Shown piece after piece: positions 35,883 to 44,628 of a stretch of DNA of 64,000 nucleotides. The position numbers were made by a program, and so were the translations under genes. The notes beneath the pieces were generated by a model. The model did no database searches, was not told the DNA's origin, and saw only the letters and a list, made by a program, of their open reading frames with translations. Numbering within the stretch: the first letter of the stretch is position 1; each line of letters starts with the position of its first letter. The DNA comes from Cyclobacterium roseum (GTDB lineage Bacteria; Bacteroidota; Bacteroidia; Cytophagales; Cyclobacteriaceae): assembly GCF_010119225.1 (NCBI RefSeq), contig NZ_WNKF01000004.1, forward strand, positions 62,001-126,000, given 5' to 3'.

Positions 35883-36246
35883 AAGCTGAATTTTTAAACA
35901 GGATTTTATAATGAAAGAAAACCTATACCCAACTATAATAAACCGATAGAAACCCGGAACGCATACAATTTCCGGAATTAAAAGTACGATCCTTTTTACT
36001 ATTTTTGAAATAATCGTTTATCTGTACCCACAATTGAGTCTGACATTGTTGTGGAAATATTAAAGGGTTTCCGTTTCTAACCATTCATGACGAAAACATT
36101 GAATACTTAAATCCAACTATCGGGCAATTGTAGCATAAGCCCTCCACGGCCTTTCTAGTTTTAAGAAACTTTTTTATACAGAAAGCATTATTTAGTTTAT
36201 AATTATTATTAACTTTAAATATGAGGGCATTTAAATAACTTTTGCT
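35883..36246. other. Intergenic region between the ModE-like gene and outer-membrane gene
   Basis: About 360 bp, divergent. AT-rich with TAACTTTA at 36210-36217 as a possible -7 box for the gene at 36247. A minus-strand frame at 36085-36279 has no recognisable domain. No terminator or RNA gene recognised. Confidence 0.5.
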
Positions 36247-36852
36247 ATGAATCCAATCCCATTCTCTTCGATGCTCCACCTTTTTTTGACGGTTAATCGG
36301 TTTTTCCGACTCAAGTTAATTTTTGTTTTGGTTATTTCCTTCGCTATTTCCTTTAGGGTAACAGCTCAAACAGAAGTTGAAAAATTTACCGCAAAGCAGG
36401 CAGTCTCTCTTGAGGTTGGTGGAAATGCAGGCCGGTATGCAATCAATTATGGGCGTATATTCCATCAAAAAGGGAAACTAAAGCTAAATGCGAGTGCAGG
36501 TTTTTCAATGTTTCATCACAGATTAAATGCTAAAACAACATGGCTCCCGGTAGTACCCGTAGAGATATCAGCATTTTATGGTAAGTCAAACCATCATCTG
36601 GAATTGGGCATGGGAGTTACTTCTTACTTAACCAGAAGTTTAGGTTTTGATTCGGAATCATTTGAAACAATCGATAAAGTGGTTTTTGATGCGGCCATAC
36701 CTTTAAGAATTGGCTATAGGTATCAAAAGCCAGGAGGGGGATTCTTTTTTAGAGTGGGGTACACCCCATTTTTTGCCATGCCCATTAAGCCCCGCAATTA
36801 TTGGGCTTTTCAGCCGGTTTTTGCAGGCTTGAGTTTGGGACTGAGTTATTAG
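36247..36852 (+). CDS. Predicted outer-membrane beta-barrel protein
   Basis: A 201-residue exported protein. The N-terminus carries a hydrophobic signal with an AQ-type end (FRVTAQTEVE) at about residue 41, long because two Met are possible starts (36247 or 36274). The mature part alternates hydrophobic and polar residues in strands such as GRYAINYGRIF, LKLNASAGFSMF, HLELGMGVTSYL, IGYRYQKPGGGFFFRVGYT and ends in LGLSY, a C-terminal aromatic that suits BAM insertion. It resembles small Bacteroidota barrel proteins. Function unknown. Confidence 0.7.
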   Translation: MNPIPFSSMLHLFLTVNRFFRLKLIFVLVISFAISFRVTAQTEVEKFTAKQAVSLEVGGNAGRYAINYGRIFHQKGKLKLNASAGFSMFHHRLNAKTTWLPVVPVEISAFYGKSNHHLELGMGVTSYLTRSLGFDSESFETIDKVVFDAAIPLRIGYRYQKPGGGFFFRVGYTPFFAMPIKPRNYWAFQPVFAGLSLGLSY

Positions 36853-37042
36853 TCGCCATCCATCAAACTCGTTCGCATGCTTACGATTGAATGAGATGGA
36901 GGAAGATGGACGATCCATTCTCTAAAGGCTCCCCCTCTCTTCGTTCTCTCCAGTCTCCCCTTCTCACACATCCGTGCAAAACCTTTCTTTAGTAAGTGCC
37001 ATATTCTCCGAATTGCATGAACAGTCCTCCTAAAAGAATTTC

Positions 37043-39898
37043 TTACCAGCTCCTCGCTCCACCCCTGCCAGGACCCCGGTAACCTCCTGGTCTGTCGCCT
37101 TCATCCGGCATATCAGACTTTTTGAAATTACCGATGATATAGGTAAAGGAAACCATGGCATAACGGGTCAACACATTGGAATAGGTGTCTGTAACCGCCA
37201 CATCGGATATGGACCTGGAGATACTGTTATTTTGTTTGAGCAGGTCAAAAACATACACTTTGAGCTCTCCCTTATTATTCTTTAGGAATCGGTATCCTGC
37301 TTCAATATTCCATAACCAAACCGATTGGTCCAGACCTTCCGAAAGTCCTCGGTACAACATATTGTTCACATTATTGGCAATAAAGGTCTTCCCGTCATTT
37401 GGAGAATAATAAAACCGCAGGTTGCTGTTTTGGATGTAATAATTCTGGTCCAGATTTGATTGGAGGCTGCTGTTGACAAGGGTATAGGTAGCCGTGGTGG
37501 ACAGCGTAAAATCCACATCTTTACTGATATTACTGGCAAAGGTAACACCCTGTCGAATGTCAATGTTCTCATTGGTGTTGGTCTGACCGTTAATAATCCC
37601 CGGCGTACGGCCATAACTGACACCAGGGTTCAAATTCACCTTGGTTTTCCATTTTGGAATGCTGGTTCCATAACTAAGAAAAAGCCGGGCATTCATTTGT
37701 CCGCTTAGGTTTACCGGGCTGGTGATCTGTCCGCCTCTCCTGAGCAACACCTCATTATTTATCAGGGTATCCTGAGGGGCCACAAAGGTGCTGGTCCCTA
37801 TGTAATTATTATTTAAATTGGTAAATAAAAACACGAAGAAGGACTTGTTTGTCTCCATGTTAAATTTAGACATATTGACAAACATGGAGTGATTGTAACT
37901 TTGGCCCAGCGAAGGATTACCTACCGAAAGGTTCAGTGGGTTGCTGTTATTGATCACATTCTGGAGCTGATTGACACTGGGTTCATCTGTACGTGTCCGG
38001 TACCGGAACCGGTAGCTGGTACCCGTTTCGGTTCGGTAATTCATGGTCAGGGTAGGCATGAAATTCTTAAAATCCCGATAGAAGGTGCCCTCTGTTGGAA
38101 ATACGCTTTCATTGTCCAACACTGCATACTGGTAATCCAGGTTCATATTTAAATTCAGCCCTTTGTGATTGTACCGATACCCCAAACCGGCTCGCTGAGT
38201 GAGGAACTTGTTATCAAATTCGTTACTCAATGCCGTATCGAGTACCATGATCCCTTGTTCATTGGCCAGTTGGAAAGTTTTCTGATCTGCGGCACTTTTA
38301 TTATTGCCTACCTGGTAAGAAAACGTAGCCACCGATTTTTCACTAATAGGCTCGGTATAGGTTAGGTTGGTCCGGTAATTAAAGCCATCCGACAAGGCGG
38401 TCGTTTCCTGTACCAGGGTATCAAAGGCATTTCTGACGTAATCCTTATTAGAAGAGATCAGGTCGGTTAGTTCATCTCGTTGGTTCCAGGAGGTAAATAA
38501 ATCAAGCGATACTGTCCGGCCGACTTTATCGAACTTATACCGGTAAGTCAGGTTATTTGAAAAAGAATAACCCTGGGTCTCATTCTCAGTAAGGTTTCGG
38601 GTATCACTAAGGGAATCCAGGGATTGGTCCAGGTTTAGCCCCTCCAGGTTACTGAATCGGTAATTATCCTGAAAATTAATGCTGGGGCTGATAATCAAGG
38701 CATTCTTCTCATTGATATCGTATTCCATCCGGGCATTCATGCGATGATTCCTATTATTAATGGTGCTGATTTGGTCTTCCTGATATACCTGACGCTGCTC
38801 TTCTGTGATGACCGTTTCCCGGTTTGTGTTTTCAAAAACAGTATTGTCGGTGGCATTGAAAAAATAACTTCCGGTAAAATTGATTTTTTCACCCCATTTA
38901 TCGCTATAATTTAATCCCAGTGAATTGGTTGTAACAATTCCGTTGTTCGAACCAACACCGAAACTATTTCCGCCAGGTCCTCCCCGTCGCCCTCTTCGGC
39001 CACCGCCGCCTAGCCCTCCACTTACCCCCAACAGATCGTCAGAGGCGAAGTTTTGCTGGTTCACATTATTGGACATGCCGATTATGGATATTCTTCTGTC
39101 CCCGTTGAAAAAATTAATGTTCCCCCCTACGGAATAGGTATTATCCGTACCGTAGCCCCCGTATACCCTACCGAAATAGCTGTTCCGCATATTTCCCTTG
39201 GTAATGATGTTGATGGTTTTGGCATAATTACCGTCATCCAGGCCGGTAAGACGGGATTGATCGGAACGTTGGTCCAATACTTCTACGCTGGAAATGGCAT
39301 CAGCGGGAAGATTCCTTAATGCAATAGAGGGATCGTTTCCAAAAAATTCACGTCCGTCGACCAATACCTTTTGTACTTGTTCTCCCTGCGCCTGAACCTG
39401 ACCATTTTCTATGGTGATGCCGGGCAGCTTACCAATAAGATCTTCGGCCATGGCGTTTTCCCTTGTTTTAAACGCACTGGCATTAAACACAGCCGTATCC
39501 CCTTTCATTTCACCTACGGCATTTTCTCCTTCGATCACCACCTCACCCAATAACTGGCTGTCCTCCTGAATGGCGATAACTCCTACATCCAAAGGCATCC
39601 CTCTGGTAAATTCACGGGTGATTTTTTCAAATCCTACATAGGAAACTTCCAATTTGAATACGGGAGTGCGGGGATAGGCGATTTTAAATGTCCCGTCCGG
39701 CCCGGTGGTAGTACTACTGATCAGGGTATCCCCTTGCGTTTTGAGCACTACGTTAGCGCCAATCATGGGGTCTTCACTGCCCTGCTCCACTATTTTTCCC
39801 TGGATCATGGGTGGAGTTGGTCGATCCTGCCGGGCTTCTAAATGGGTGCCCATCAATAACATGCCCAGGAAAAAGGCAAAAAGAGTACTAATCCTCAT
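37043..39898 (-). CDS. TonB-dependent receptor-like outer-membrane beta-barrel protein
   Basis: A 951-residue receptor-like protein. After a signal peptide (to about residue 22, ARQ) there is a carboxypeptidase-regulatory-like beta domain (about 32-115, IQGKIVEQGSEDPMIGANVV), then a plug domain (about 125-230, LIGKLPGITIENGQVQAQGE and VLVDGREFFGNDPS), and a barrel to the end. A Gly/Arg-rich stretch follows at about 295-310 (GGLGGGGRRGRRGGPGG). The group is the OMP_b-brl_3 type, which has no adjacent SusD. No substrate-binding or hydrolase partner is nearby, so ligand is unknown. It stands alone and converges with the preceding gene. Confidence 0.92.
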   Translation of the reverse strand: MRISTLFAFFLGMLLMGTHLEARQDRPTPPMIQGKIVEQGSEDPMIGANVVLKTQGDTLISSTTTGPDGTFKIAYPRTPVFKLEVSYVGFEKITREFTRGMPLDVGVIAIQEDSQLLGEVVIEGENAVGEMKGDTAVFNASAFKTRENAMAEDLIGKLPGITIENGQVQAQGEQVQKVLVDGREFFGNDPSIALRNLPADAISSVEVLDQRSDQSRLTGLDDGNYAKTINIITKGNMRNSYFGRVYGGYGTDNTYSVGGNINFFNGDRRISIIGMSNNVNQQNFASDDLLGVSGGLGGGGRRGRRGGPGGNSFGVGSNNGIVTTNSLGLNYSDKWGEKINFTGSYFFNATDNTVFENTNRETVITEEQRQVYQEDQISTINNRNHRMNARMEYDINEKNALIISPSINFQDNYRFSNLEGLNLDQSLDSLSDTRNLTENETQGYSFSNNLTYRYKFDKVGRTVSLDLFTSWNQRDELTDLISSNKDYVRNAFDTLVQETTALSDGFNYRTNLTYTEPISEKSVATFSYQVGNNKSAADQKTFQLANEQGIMVLDTALSNEFDNKFLTQRAGLGYRYNHKGLNLNMNLDYQYAVLDNESVFPTEGTFYRDFKNFMPTLTMNYRTETGTSYRFRYRTRTDEPSVNQLQNVINNSNPLNLSVGNPSLGQSYNHSMFVNMSKFNMETNKSFFVFLFTNLNNNYIGTSTFVAPQDTLINNEVLLRRGGQITSPVNLSGQMNARLFLSYGTSIPKWKTKVNLNPGVSYGRTPGIINGQTNTNENIDIRQGVTFASNISKDVDFTLSTTATYTLVNSSLQSNLDQNYYIQNSNLRFYYSPNDGKTFIANNVNNMLYRGLSEGLDQSVWLWNIEAGYRFLKNNKGELKVYVFDLLKQNNSISRSISDVAVTDTYSNVLTRYAMVSFTYIIGNFKKSDMPDEGDRPGGYRGPGRGGARSW

Positions 39899-40033
39899 CG
39901 TATTTCTTGGTTAACTTTGTACGAGGATTAGACCGGCATTCTTCTGTTGGGTTTAAGTGCCGAAGAAAAAAAGTATTAAGGGAGAAAAATAGAATTAAAC
40001 GGTAAAATTGGGAGATAATCCAATTGACCTCGC

Positions 40034-40372
40034 TTAGACCGCTACCGAAGTGATGTCCCGATAGTTGATTCCCATGTGGCTATTGTCGTAAATGGCTTTT
40101 CCATCTCTGATCACAATTACCTGAGGAGAGGCATGGGCCACCTCAAACTCTCTTTCAATGGCATTGGAAATATCCCTGTGGGCAATCAGATCTAAAAAGT
40201 AAGGTGATAGTCGCTGGTTGTCTGCTTCTTGCCAACTTCTTTCCATCCGGTTCCAGGCCATGCTGCTAATGGAGCATCTGGAAGAATGCTTGAAAATCAC
40301 CACGGGCTTTTCCTTGCTTTCTTCCTTTATTTGTTGAATTTGGGATAAATTTTCTAGTTTCTTCCAGCTCAT
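40034..40372 (-). CDS. ytxJ: YtxJ family bacillithiol-system protein
   Basis: A 112-residue thioredoxin-fold protein. The active site is KHSSRCSISSMAW, a single-Cys CxxS arrangement typical of the YtxJ bacillithiol redox protein. RDISNAIEREFEVAHASPQ followed by VIVIRDGKAIYDNSHMGI gives the cis-Pro and the fold. It is proposed to deglutathionylate-like (de-bacillithiolate) proteins, implying that this organism makes bacillithiol. It is a single gene, minus strand, facing away from the DUF4403 lipoprotein gene. Confidence 0.92.
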   Translation of the reverse strand: MSWKKLENLSQIQQIKEESKEKPVVIFKHSSRCSISSMAWNRMERSWQEADNQRLSPYFLDLIAHRDISNAIEREFEVAHASPQVIVIRDGKAIYDNSHMGINYRDITSVAV

Positions 40373-40452
40373 ATTCTTTACTGTTTTCAGAATAAATAAC
40401 CAAAATCCCCGTCTTTTAAGTTCAACAGCTATCCAAAAATTTGGAATAATTC

Positions 40453-40460
40453 TATATTTG
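40453..40460 (+). promoter_or_regulatory. Candidate -7 box of the DUF4403 gene
   Basis: TATATTTG matches the Bacteroidota TAnnTTTG box exactly, 67 bp upstream of the start codon. No -33 element at standard spacing was found. Confidence 0.4.
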
Positions 40461-40527
40461 TTCTTTCAAAACCAACTTAATTCTGGAAGTTGCATCCGGA
40501 ATAGATCATTTCTGCGTTCTTATTACC

Positions 40528-41916
40528 ATGTATCGATACCTTTCCAATACCTGCATTTTTATCTTTCTATTCACCGGTCTCGCCTGTAAGAGTCTGCAGC
40601 CCGGTAATCCTGGATCTCCCCCGGCACTGCCTAAGGCTACCGCCCGCATAAATTTGAACCTGGATGTGCCGCTACCGTTTATAGAAGCCCAGATAAACCA
40701 GGGGTTAAAGCAGCAATTGGTGCAGGAGGAGGGATTAGAATTGGGGGATGGATTGGTAGCCAATCTTCTTCTGGAAAAAAGAGGCGACCTTTCAATAGCT
40801 GCTACGGATGAGGGCAAACTTCAATTGGGATTACCGGTATTGGCCGACGGATCCATCCGACTGGAAAAACGGATTTTTGGCCAAAAAGTATCCACCGCGT
40901 TGCCGTTCCGGGAGGAACTGAGTCCCAAAATCCTTTTTTTGCCTGTCTTACAAGATGACTGGAGCTTTGATCTGGAAGAACTGGACATTCTTTCCCTTGG
41001 AAAATCCCTTTCTTTAGATGTCCTGGGCTTTCAAATGGATTTTGAACCCTTCGTGAAAAAGCAGGTGGCGGGCATTATGGAAAACCAATTACGCAACGGA
41101 GCCCTTGCTGCCCTTGATCTTAAAAATATAGCGGACAGTTTTTGGAGCAGCTTTGGAAAACCCAGGTACATTTCCAATGGTCTTTCCGGAAATTATGTGT
41201 ATCCCGATCCGGAGGAGTTAATCATTCACCAACGGTTTACACCTTCCCAGCAATTGCAAATCGGAATCGGGCTGACGGGTGAAATGCTCAGCCAAAAAGA
41301 CAGGCCTTTGGCCACCGAATTACCCATGCTACCTCCTGTGACCCTGGCGGAAGTGGAAGAAAACGAATTGGACCTTACCTTCCCTATAGTCCTTAGCTAT
41401 GAGGAAATAGCAACTTTTTTGAATCAAACGCTGAAAGACTCTGTGCTTATTCTCGATAACAAAACCCGAATGCTTGCCGAAAATTTCACCTTGGGGCACC
41501 ATGAAGACCGGGTACTGGTAAGCATGCAATTTCTAGGCTTGCGGGAAGGTAAAAAAGACCTGCGGGGAACCTTCCACCTGGCCGCTAAACCGCTGTTTAA
41601 CAAACAAAATCAAACCATTGAGTTTTCGGATATAGCATTCAAGCTGGAAACGGCGGATTTCTTCACCAATACAGCCAATTGGTTGAGAAGAAGGAAAATC
41701 CGAAAAACCATCCAAAAACGGGCGGTCATTCCGGTGGATGAATACCTGGAACCTGCAAAAGCCTCCCTGTTGGAAATGGGGGCATGGCAAAGCCCAATTG
41801 CCAGCTTTTCATTGCAAAATCCGGAAGTATCCGTAAAAGGCATCTATCCCACCCGAACGGATTTGGTCATCCACGTGCAGGCCACCGCAGGTATCGAAAC
41901 GCGGTTCGCGGAATAA
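40528..41916 (+). CDS. DUF4403 family lipoprotein
   Basis: A 462-residue exported protein. Lipoprotein signal with lipobox FTGLAC at residue 20. The mature part has paired duplicated segments (INLNLDVPLPFIEAQINQGL near the N-terminus and IVLSYEEIATFLNQTLKDSV further on) and a C-terminal part with the motif LRRRKIRKTIQKRA, layouts that match DUF4403, a tubular lipid-binding-like family of Bacteroidota. It may be an envelope lipid carrier, but this is inference. It converges on the exonuclease gene with a 3-bp gap. Confidence 0.82.
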   Translation: MYRYLSNTCIFIFLFTGLACKSLQPGNPGSPPALPKATARINLNLDVPLPFIEAQINQGLKQQLVQEEGLELGDGLVANLLLEKRGDLSIAATDEGKLQLGLPVLADGSIRLEKRIFGQKVSTALPFREELSPKILFLPVLQDDWSFDLEELDILSLGKSLSLDVLGFQMDFEPFVKKQVAGIMENQLRNGALAALDLKNIADSFWSSFGKPRYISNGLSGNYVYPDPEELIIHQRFTPSQQLQIGIGLTGEMLSQKDRPLATELPMLPPVTLAEVEENELDLTFPIVLSYEEIATFLNQTLKDSVLILDNKTRMLAENFTLGHHEDRVLVSMQFLGLREGKKDLRGTFHLAAKPLFNKQNQTIEFSDIAFKLETADFFTNTANWLRRRKIRKTIQKRAVIPVDEYLEPAKASLLEMGAWQSPIASFSLQNPEVSVKGIYPTRTDLVIHVQATAGIETRFAE

Positions 41917-41919
41917 AGA

Positions 41920-42594
41920 CTAGCCCAGCAAATCTCCATAGGTCTTGATTCCCTTTGCTTCGGCGACCTTTAAAAGCTTCACCAAAAGCTGGGCCGTCAG
42001 GAAAGCATCACCGGCAGCCGTGTGACGGTCATCCAATGCAATGGCATACCGCTCGCAAAGATGATCCAGGGAGTACTCCTTTGAAGGCACGGTGTGGGGG
42101 TCGTAATACCTTCCTCTATCCAGCCGGACGGCCAGATCGTAGGTATCCAGCGCCGGGTTTTTTATTTTTCGCAAGCCCAGGGATTTCCCCACCCGCTCTA
42201 ACATGGCCAGATCAAATCCAATATGGTGGCCTACCAGTACCTGATGCCTGGCATCTTCAAGAAACGTTCGGATGACCCGTTCCCGGCTGACATAGGGCCT
42301 TTCTTGGACGAGCCCATGTACTTTGATGGCTTCCCGATTTCTTTTTTTGGGTTTAAGATAAAACTCCTTTGAACTGGAAATCCGAATTCGGCTATCGATA
42401 ACCTGTAGGGAACCGTAAGAGAGTACATGATCTTTTTTGACATCTAATCCGGTCGTTTCCGTGTCCAGCACCAAAAACGCCAGTTCGGACAAGGGTTTAC
42501 TCTTTGGAATTTTTCGTTCCAGAGACTTTTCGTAAGCGCTTATGAAATCCGGCTTGGGTAGCGAAGCAAAGCCGAAAAGTGCCCTCCAGTCCAT
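41920..42594 (-). CDS. DnaQ-like 3'-5' exonuclease
   Basis: A 224-residue DEDDh exonuclease like the epsilon subunit of DNA polymerase III. ExoI is FLVLDTETTGLD, ExoII VGHHIGFDLAMLE, ExoIII DDRHTAAGDAFLTAQLL, so the DEDDh residues are complete. A TTG at 42606 could extend it, but ATG 42594, one base after the stop of the DUF294 gene, fits translational coupling. It is the last gene of the acetate locus and in many genomes follows a cNMP/CBS/DUF294 gene. No polymerase domain is present. Confidence 0.93.
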   Translation of the reverse strand: MDWRALFGFASLPKPDFISAYEKSLERKIPKSKPLSELAFLVLDTETTGLDVKKDHVLSYGSLQVIDSRIRISSSKEFYLKPKKRNREAIKVHGLVQERPYVSRERVIRTFLEDARHQVLVGHHIGFDLAMLERVGKSLGLRKIKNPALDTYDLAVRLDRGRYYDPHTVPSKEYSLDHLCERYAIALDDRHTAAGDAFLTAQLLVKLLKVAEAKGIKTYGDLLG

Positions 42595-42595
42595 A

Positions 42596-44542
42596 TCAGT
42601 TACCAAAATAGTCCAACTGAAAGCGCACTTTCAGAATCTTTTGAATTTCGTCAATAGGGAAAAAGGCATTCTTTAGAAGTTGACGTTGCAATTTCCCCAG
42701 GGAATCGGGCTGGATAAAGCGACCCGAGGACTCGTTAGCCAGTCCTTCAAGTGCCCGAATGCGCATAAATATTTCATACGCTTTTCCGGCATCCCTGAAA
42801 AGGGAGGCCTGGTTAGGTTCCAATTCGGCCAACTTCTCGTAACGCTTGAAGGTGTTATTGATTCCCACCACCTGGTGACTGAGGATCAAAACCCTGGCCG
42901 CATCTGCCAAAGGCATCATGGCCCGGAGCTTTATATCGAATTTCTCCGCGTGCTCGCCCGATTTTTCTACCATAAAATTCCGGAAAAACCCCAGCGGCGG
43001 CGGGTTCAGCAGGGCATTTTTGGCAAAAAAATTCAGAAAAACCTTTTCCTGCCGGATCTCCTCGTACACATGTTGTGTCAAAGCATCCGCCAGAGAATGC
43101 TTCCCAGCTACCGCCCGGAAGTCAAAAAAAATGGTGCCCATCATTAGCGATTGGGGATTGGGTTCCCGAATCCACTGGCTGAAATAACGTTTCCATTGAG
43201 AAAGCGGTTGACACCATTGGGGATTGTTGGCCATCATTTCCGCCGGGCAGGAGTGAAAACCACAAGCAAAAAGCACGTCCAGGACATCCCTGCTCAGCAA
43301 GTGCATGAAGCTTTGGGCTTTTTCCCGGAGGTGTTCAGGCACATCCTGATATACCAGCGCATTGTCCAGGTCGGTTCGCAACAATTGTTCTCCCCGCCCT
43401 TCCGAGCCCAGGCCCAAAAAGCAAAAATCCAGCTCCTGTACCTCTGGAAAACTGGGCTGAAGTTTGGTTAAAGCAAGCCGGATGGCGCTACGAATGATCG
43501 TATCATTGATTTCTGTGAGGATGCCCGCAATAAAATCAATAGACAGTTCATTTTCCAGGTAATACTTTAACATACCCTCTGCCTGGTTCCTCAATTTCGC
43601 CATCTCATGGATGTCTTCACTTTCCTGCAAGGCTTTGATCAGTACCGCCGGGCTGTTTCCCTGAGAAAGGAGAATGTCATGATCCGAAATGATTCCCAGC
43701 AGGGGCGAATCCGGACTGCCGTCTTCCGTAAAGACCAAATGATGCAAGCGGTGCTTGACCATGTTCAGGTAAACCTCGGAAAATTCCAGTTCTTTGCTGG
43801 CCGTTACAACCGGCTGACTCATGATTGCTTCTACCCGGGTATCGTAAGAAAGTCCTTTAGCAATAAGTCGGTTTCTCAGGTCCTTGTCCGTAATGATACC
43901 TTTGGGGTGTTGGTTTTCATCCACCACCATTATAGACCCTACGCTGGCCTTACTCATTTGGATAACGGCGTTGAAAACCGAGGTGCCAAGCGGACATTGA
44001 ATTACCGGATGGGAATACTGTAGCGTTCGCTGTCCGGATAACAACATCAGTCCGTTTTCGTCCGGTTTTCTTCCAAGCAAATCCCTGACTTTCTGCGTTT
44101 GGGACAGTCCGGAGCGGACTACTACCTGCCCTGAAGCAAAACCCGAGGCAAAATAAAGGCTAACCTGGCTGTTCTCATTCAAAATCTTTTCAAAGATTCC
44201 TACCGGTACGGCGATTATCAAGCTGGGTTCGTTGGCTCTGGCATTGAGAATGTAGGGGCGCTTTCCCAACAGAGCCAGGACACCGAATACATCCCCCTCG
44301 TCACAGAATTCAACCGTTTCCTCTACTCCCCCGGCCTTATCGGTCAGTTTAATGGCTCCTTCCTTGACAACAAAAAAATAACTCTTAGCCGGCTCTCCTT
44401 TCTGGAATAAAAACTCTTCTTTTTCGAAGTAGATTAAATCCACCTCAGCAGCCACCTGCCCAAGTAATTCATTGGACAAAAAACTGAATGGTGGATACTT
44501 TTTCAGGAAATCAATGATCCGGTTAACAATGACATTGGCCAT
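42596..44542 (-). CDS. cNMP-binding/CBS/DUF294 nucleotidyltransferase-like protein
   Basis: A 648-residue signal protein with four parts: a cyclic-nucleotide-binding domain (about 15-130, FQKGEPAKSYFFVVKEG), a pair of CBS domains (about 165-300, VDENQHPKGIITDKDLRNRL), a GlnD-like nucleotidyltransferase domain (about 335-470) with GLGSEGRGEQLLRTDLDNAL holding the G-S and D-x-D active motif, and a DUF294 C-terminal domain (about 500-640). Such proteins sit beside acetate symporter and acs genes and probably link adenylate or cAMP-like signals to acetate metabolism. It lies between acs (86-bp gap) and the exonuclease (one base). Confidence 0.92.
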   Translation of the reverse strand: MANVIVNRIIDFLKKYPPFSFLSNELLGQVAAEVDLIYFEKEEFLFQKGEPAKSYFFVVKEGAIKLTDKAGGVEETVEFCDEGDVFGVLALLGKRPYILNARANEPSLIIAVPVGIFEKILNENSQVSLYFASGFASGQVVVRSGLSQTQKVRDLLGRKPDENGLMLLSGQRTLQYSHPVIQCPLGTSVFNAVIQMSKASVGSIMVVDENQHPKGIITDKDLRNRLIAKGLSYDTRVEAIMSQPVVTASKELEFSEVYLNMVKHRLHHLVFTEDGSPDSPLLGIISDHDILLSQGNSPAVLIKALQESEDIHEMAKLRNQAEGMLKYYLENELSIDFIAGILTEINDTIIRSAIRLALTKLQPSFPEVQELDFCFLGLGSEGRGEQLLRTDLDNALVYQDVPEHLREKAQSFMHLLSRDVLDVLFACGFHSCPAEMMANNPQWCQPLSQWKRYFSQWIREPNPQSLMMGTIFFDFRAVAGKHSLADALTQHVYEEIRQEKVFLNFFAKNALLNPPPLGFFRNFMVEKSGEHAEKFDIKLRAMMPLADAARVLILSHQVVGINNTFKRYEKLAELEPNQASLFRDAGKAYEIFMRIRALEGLANESSGRFIQPDSLGKLQRQLLKNAFFPIDEIQKILKVRFQLDYFGN

Positions 44543-44628
44543 AGGGAGTTCATTCTAAGCAGGAAAAGAGAAAGCAGGGCAATCGCCTTGCCTTCTCCCC
44601 AGCAATCGAACAAATTAACGAAATTAAC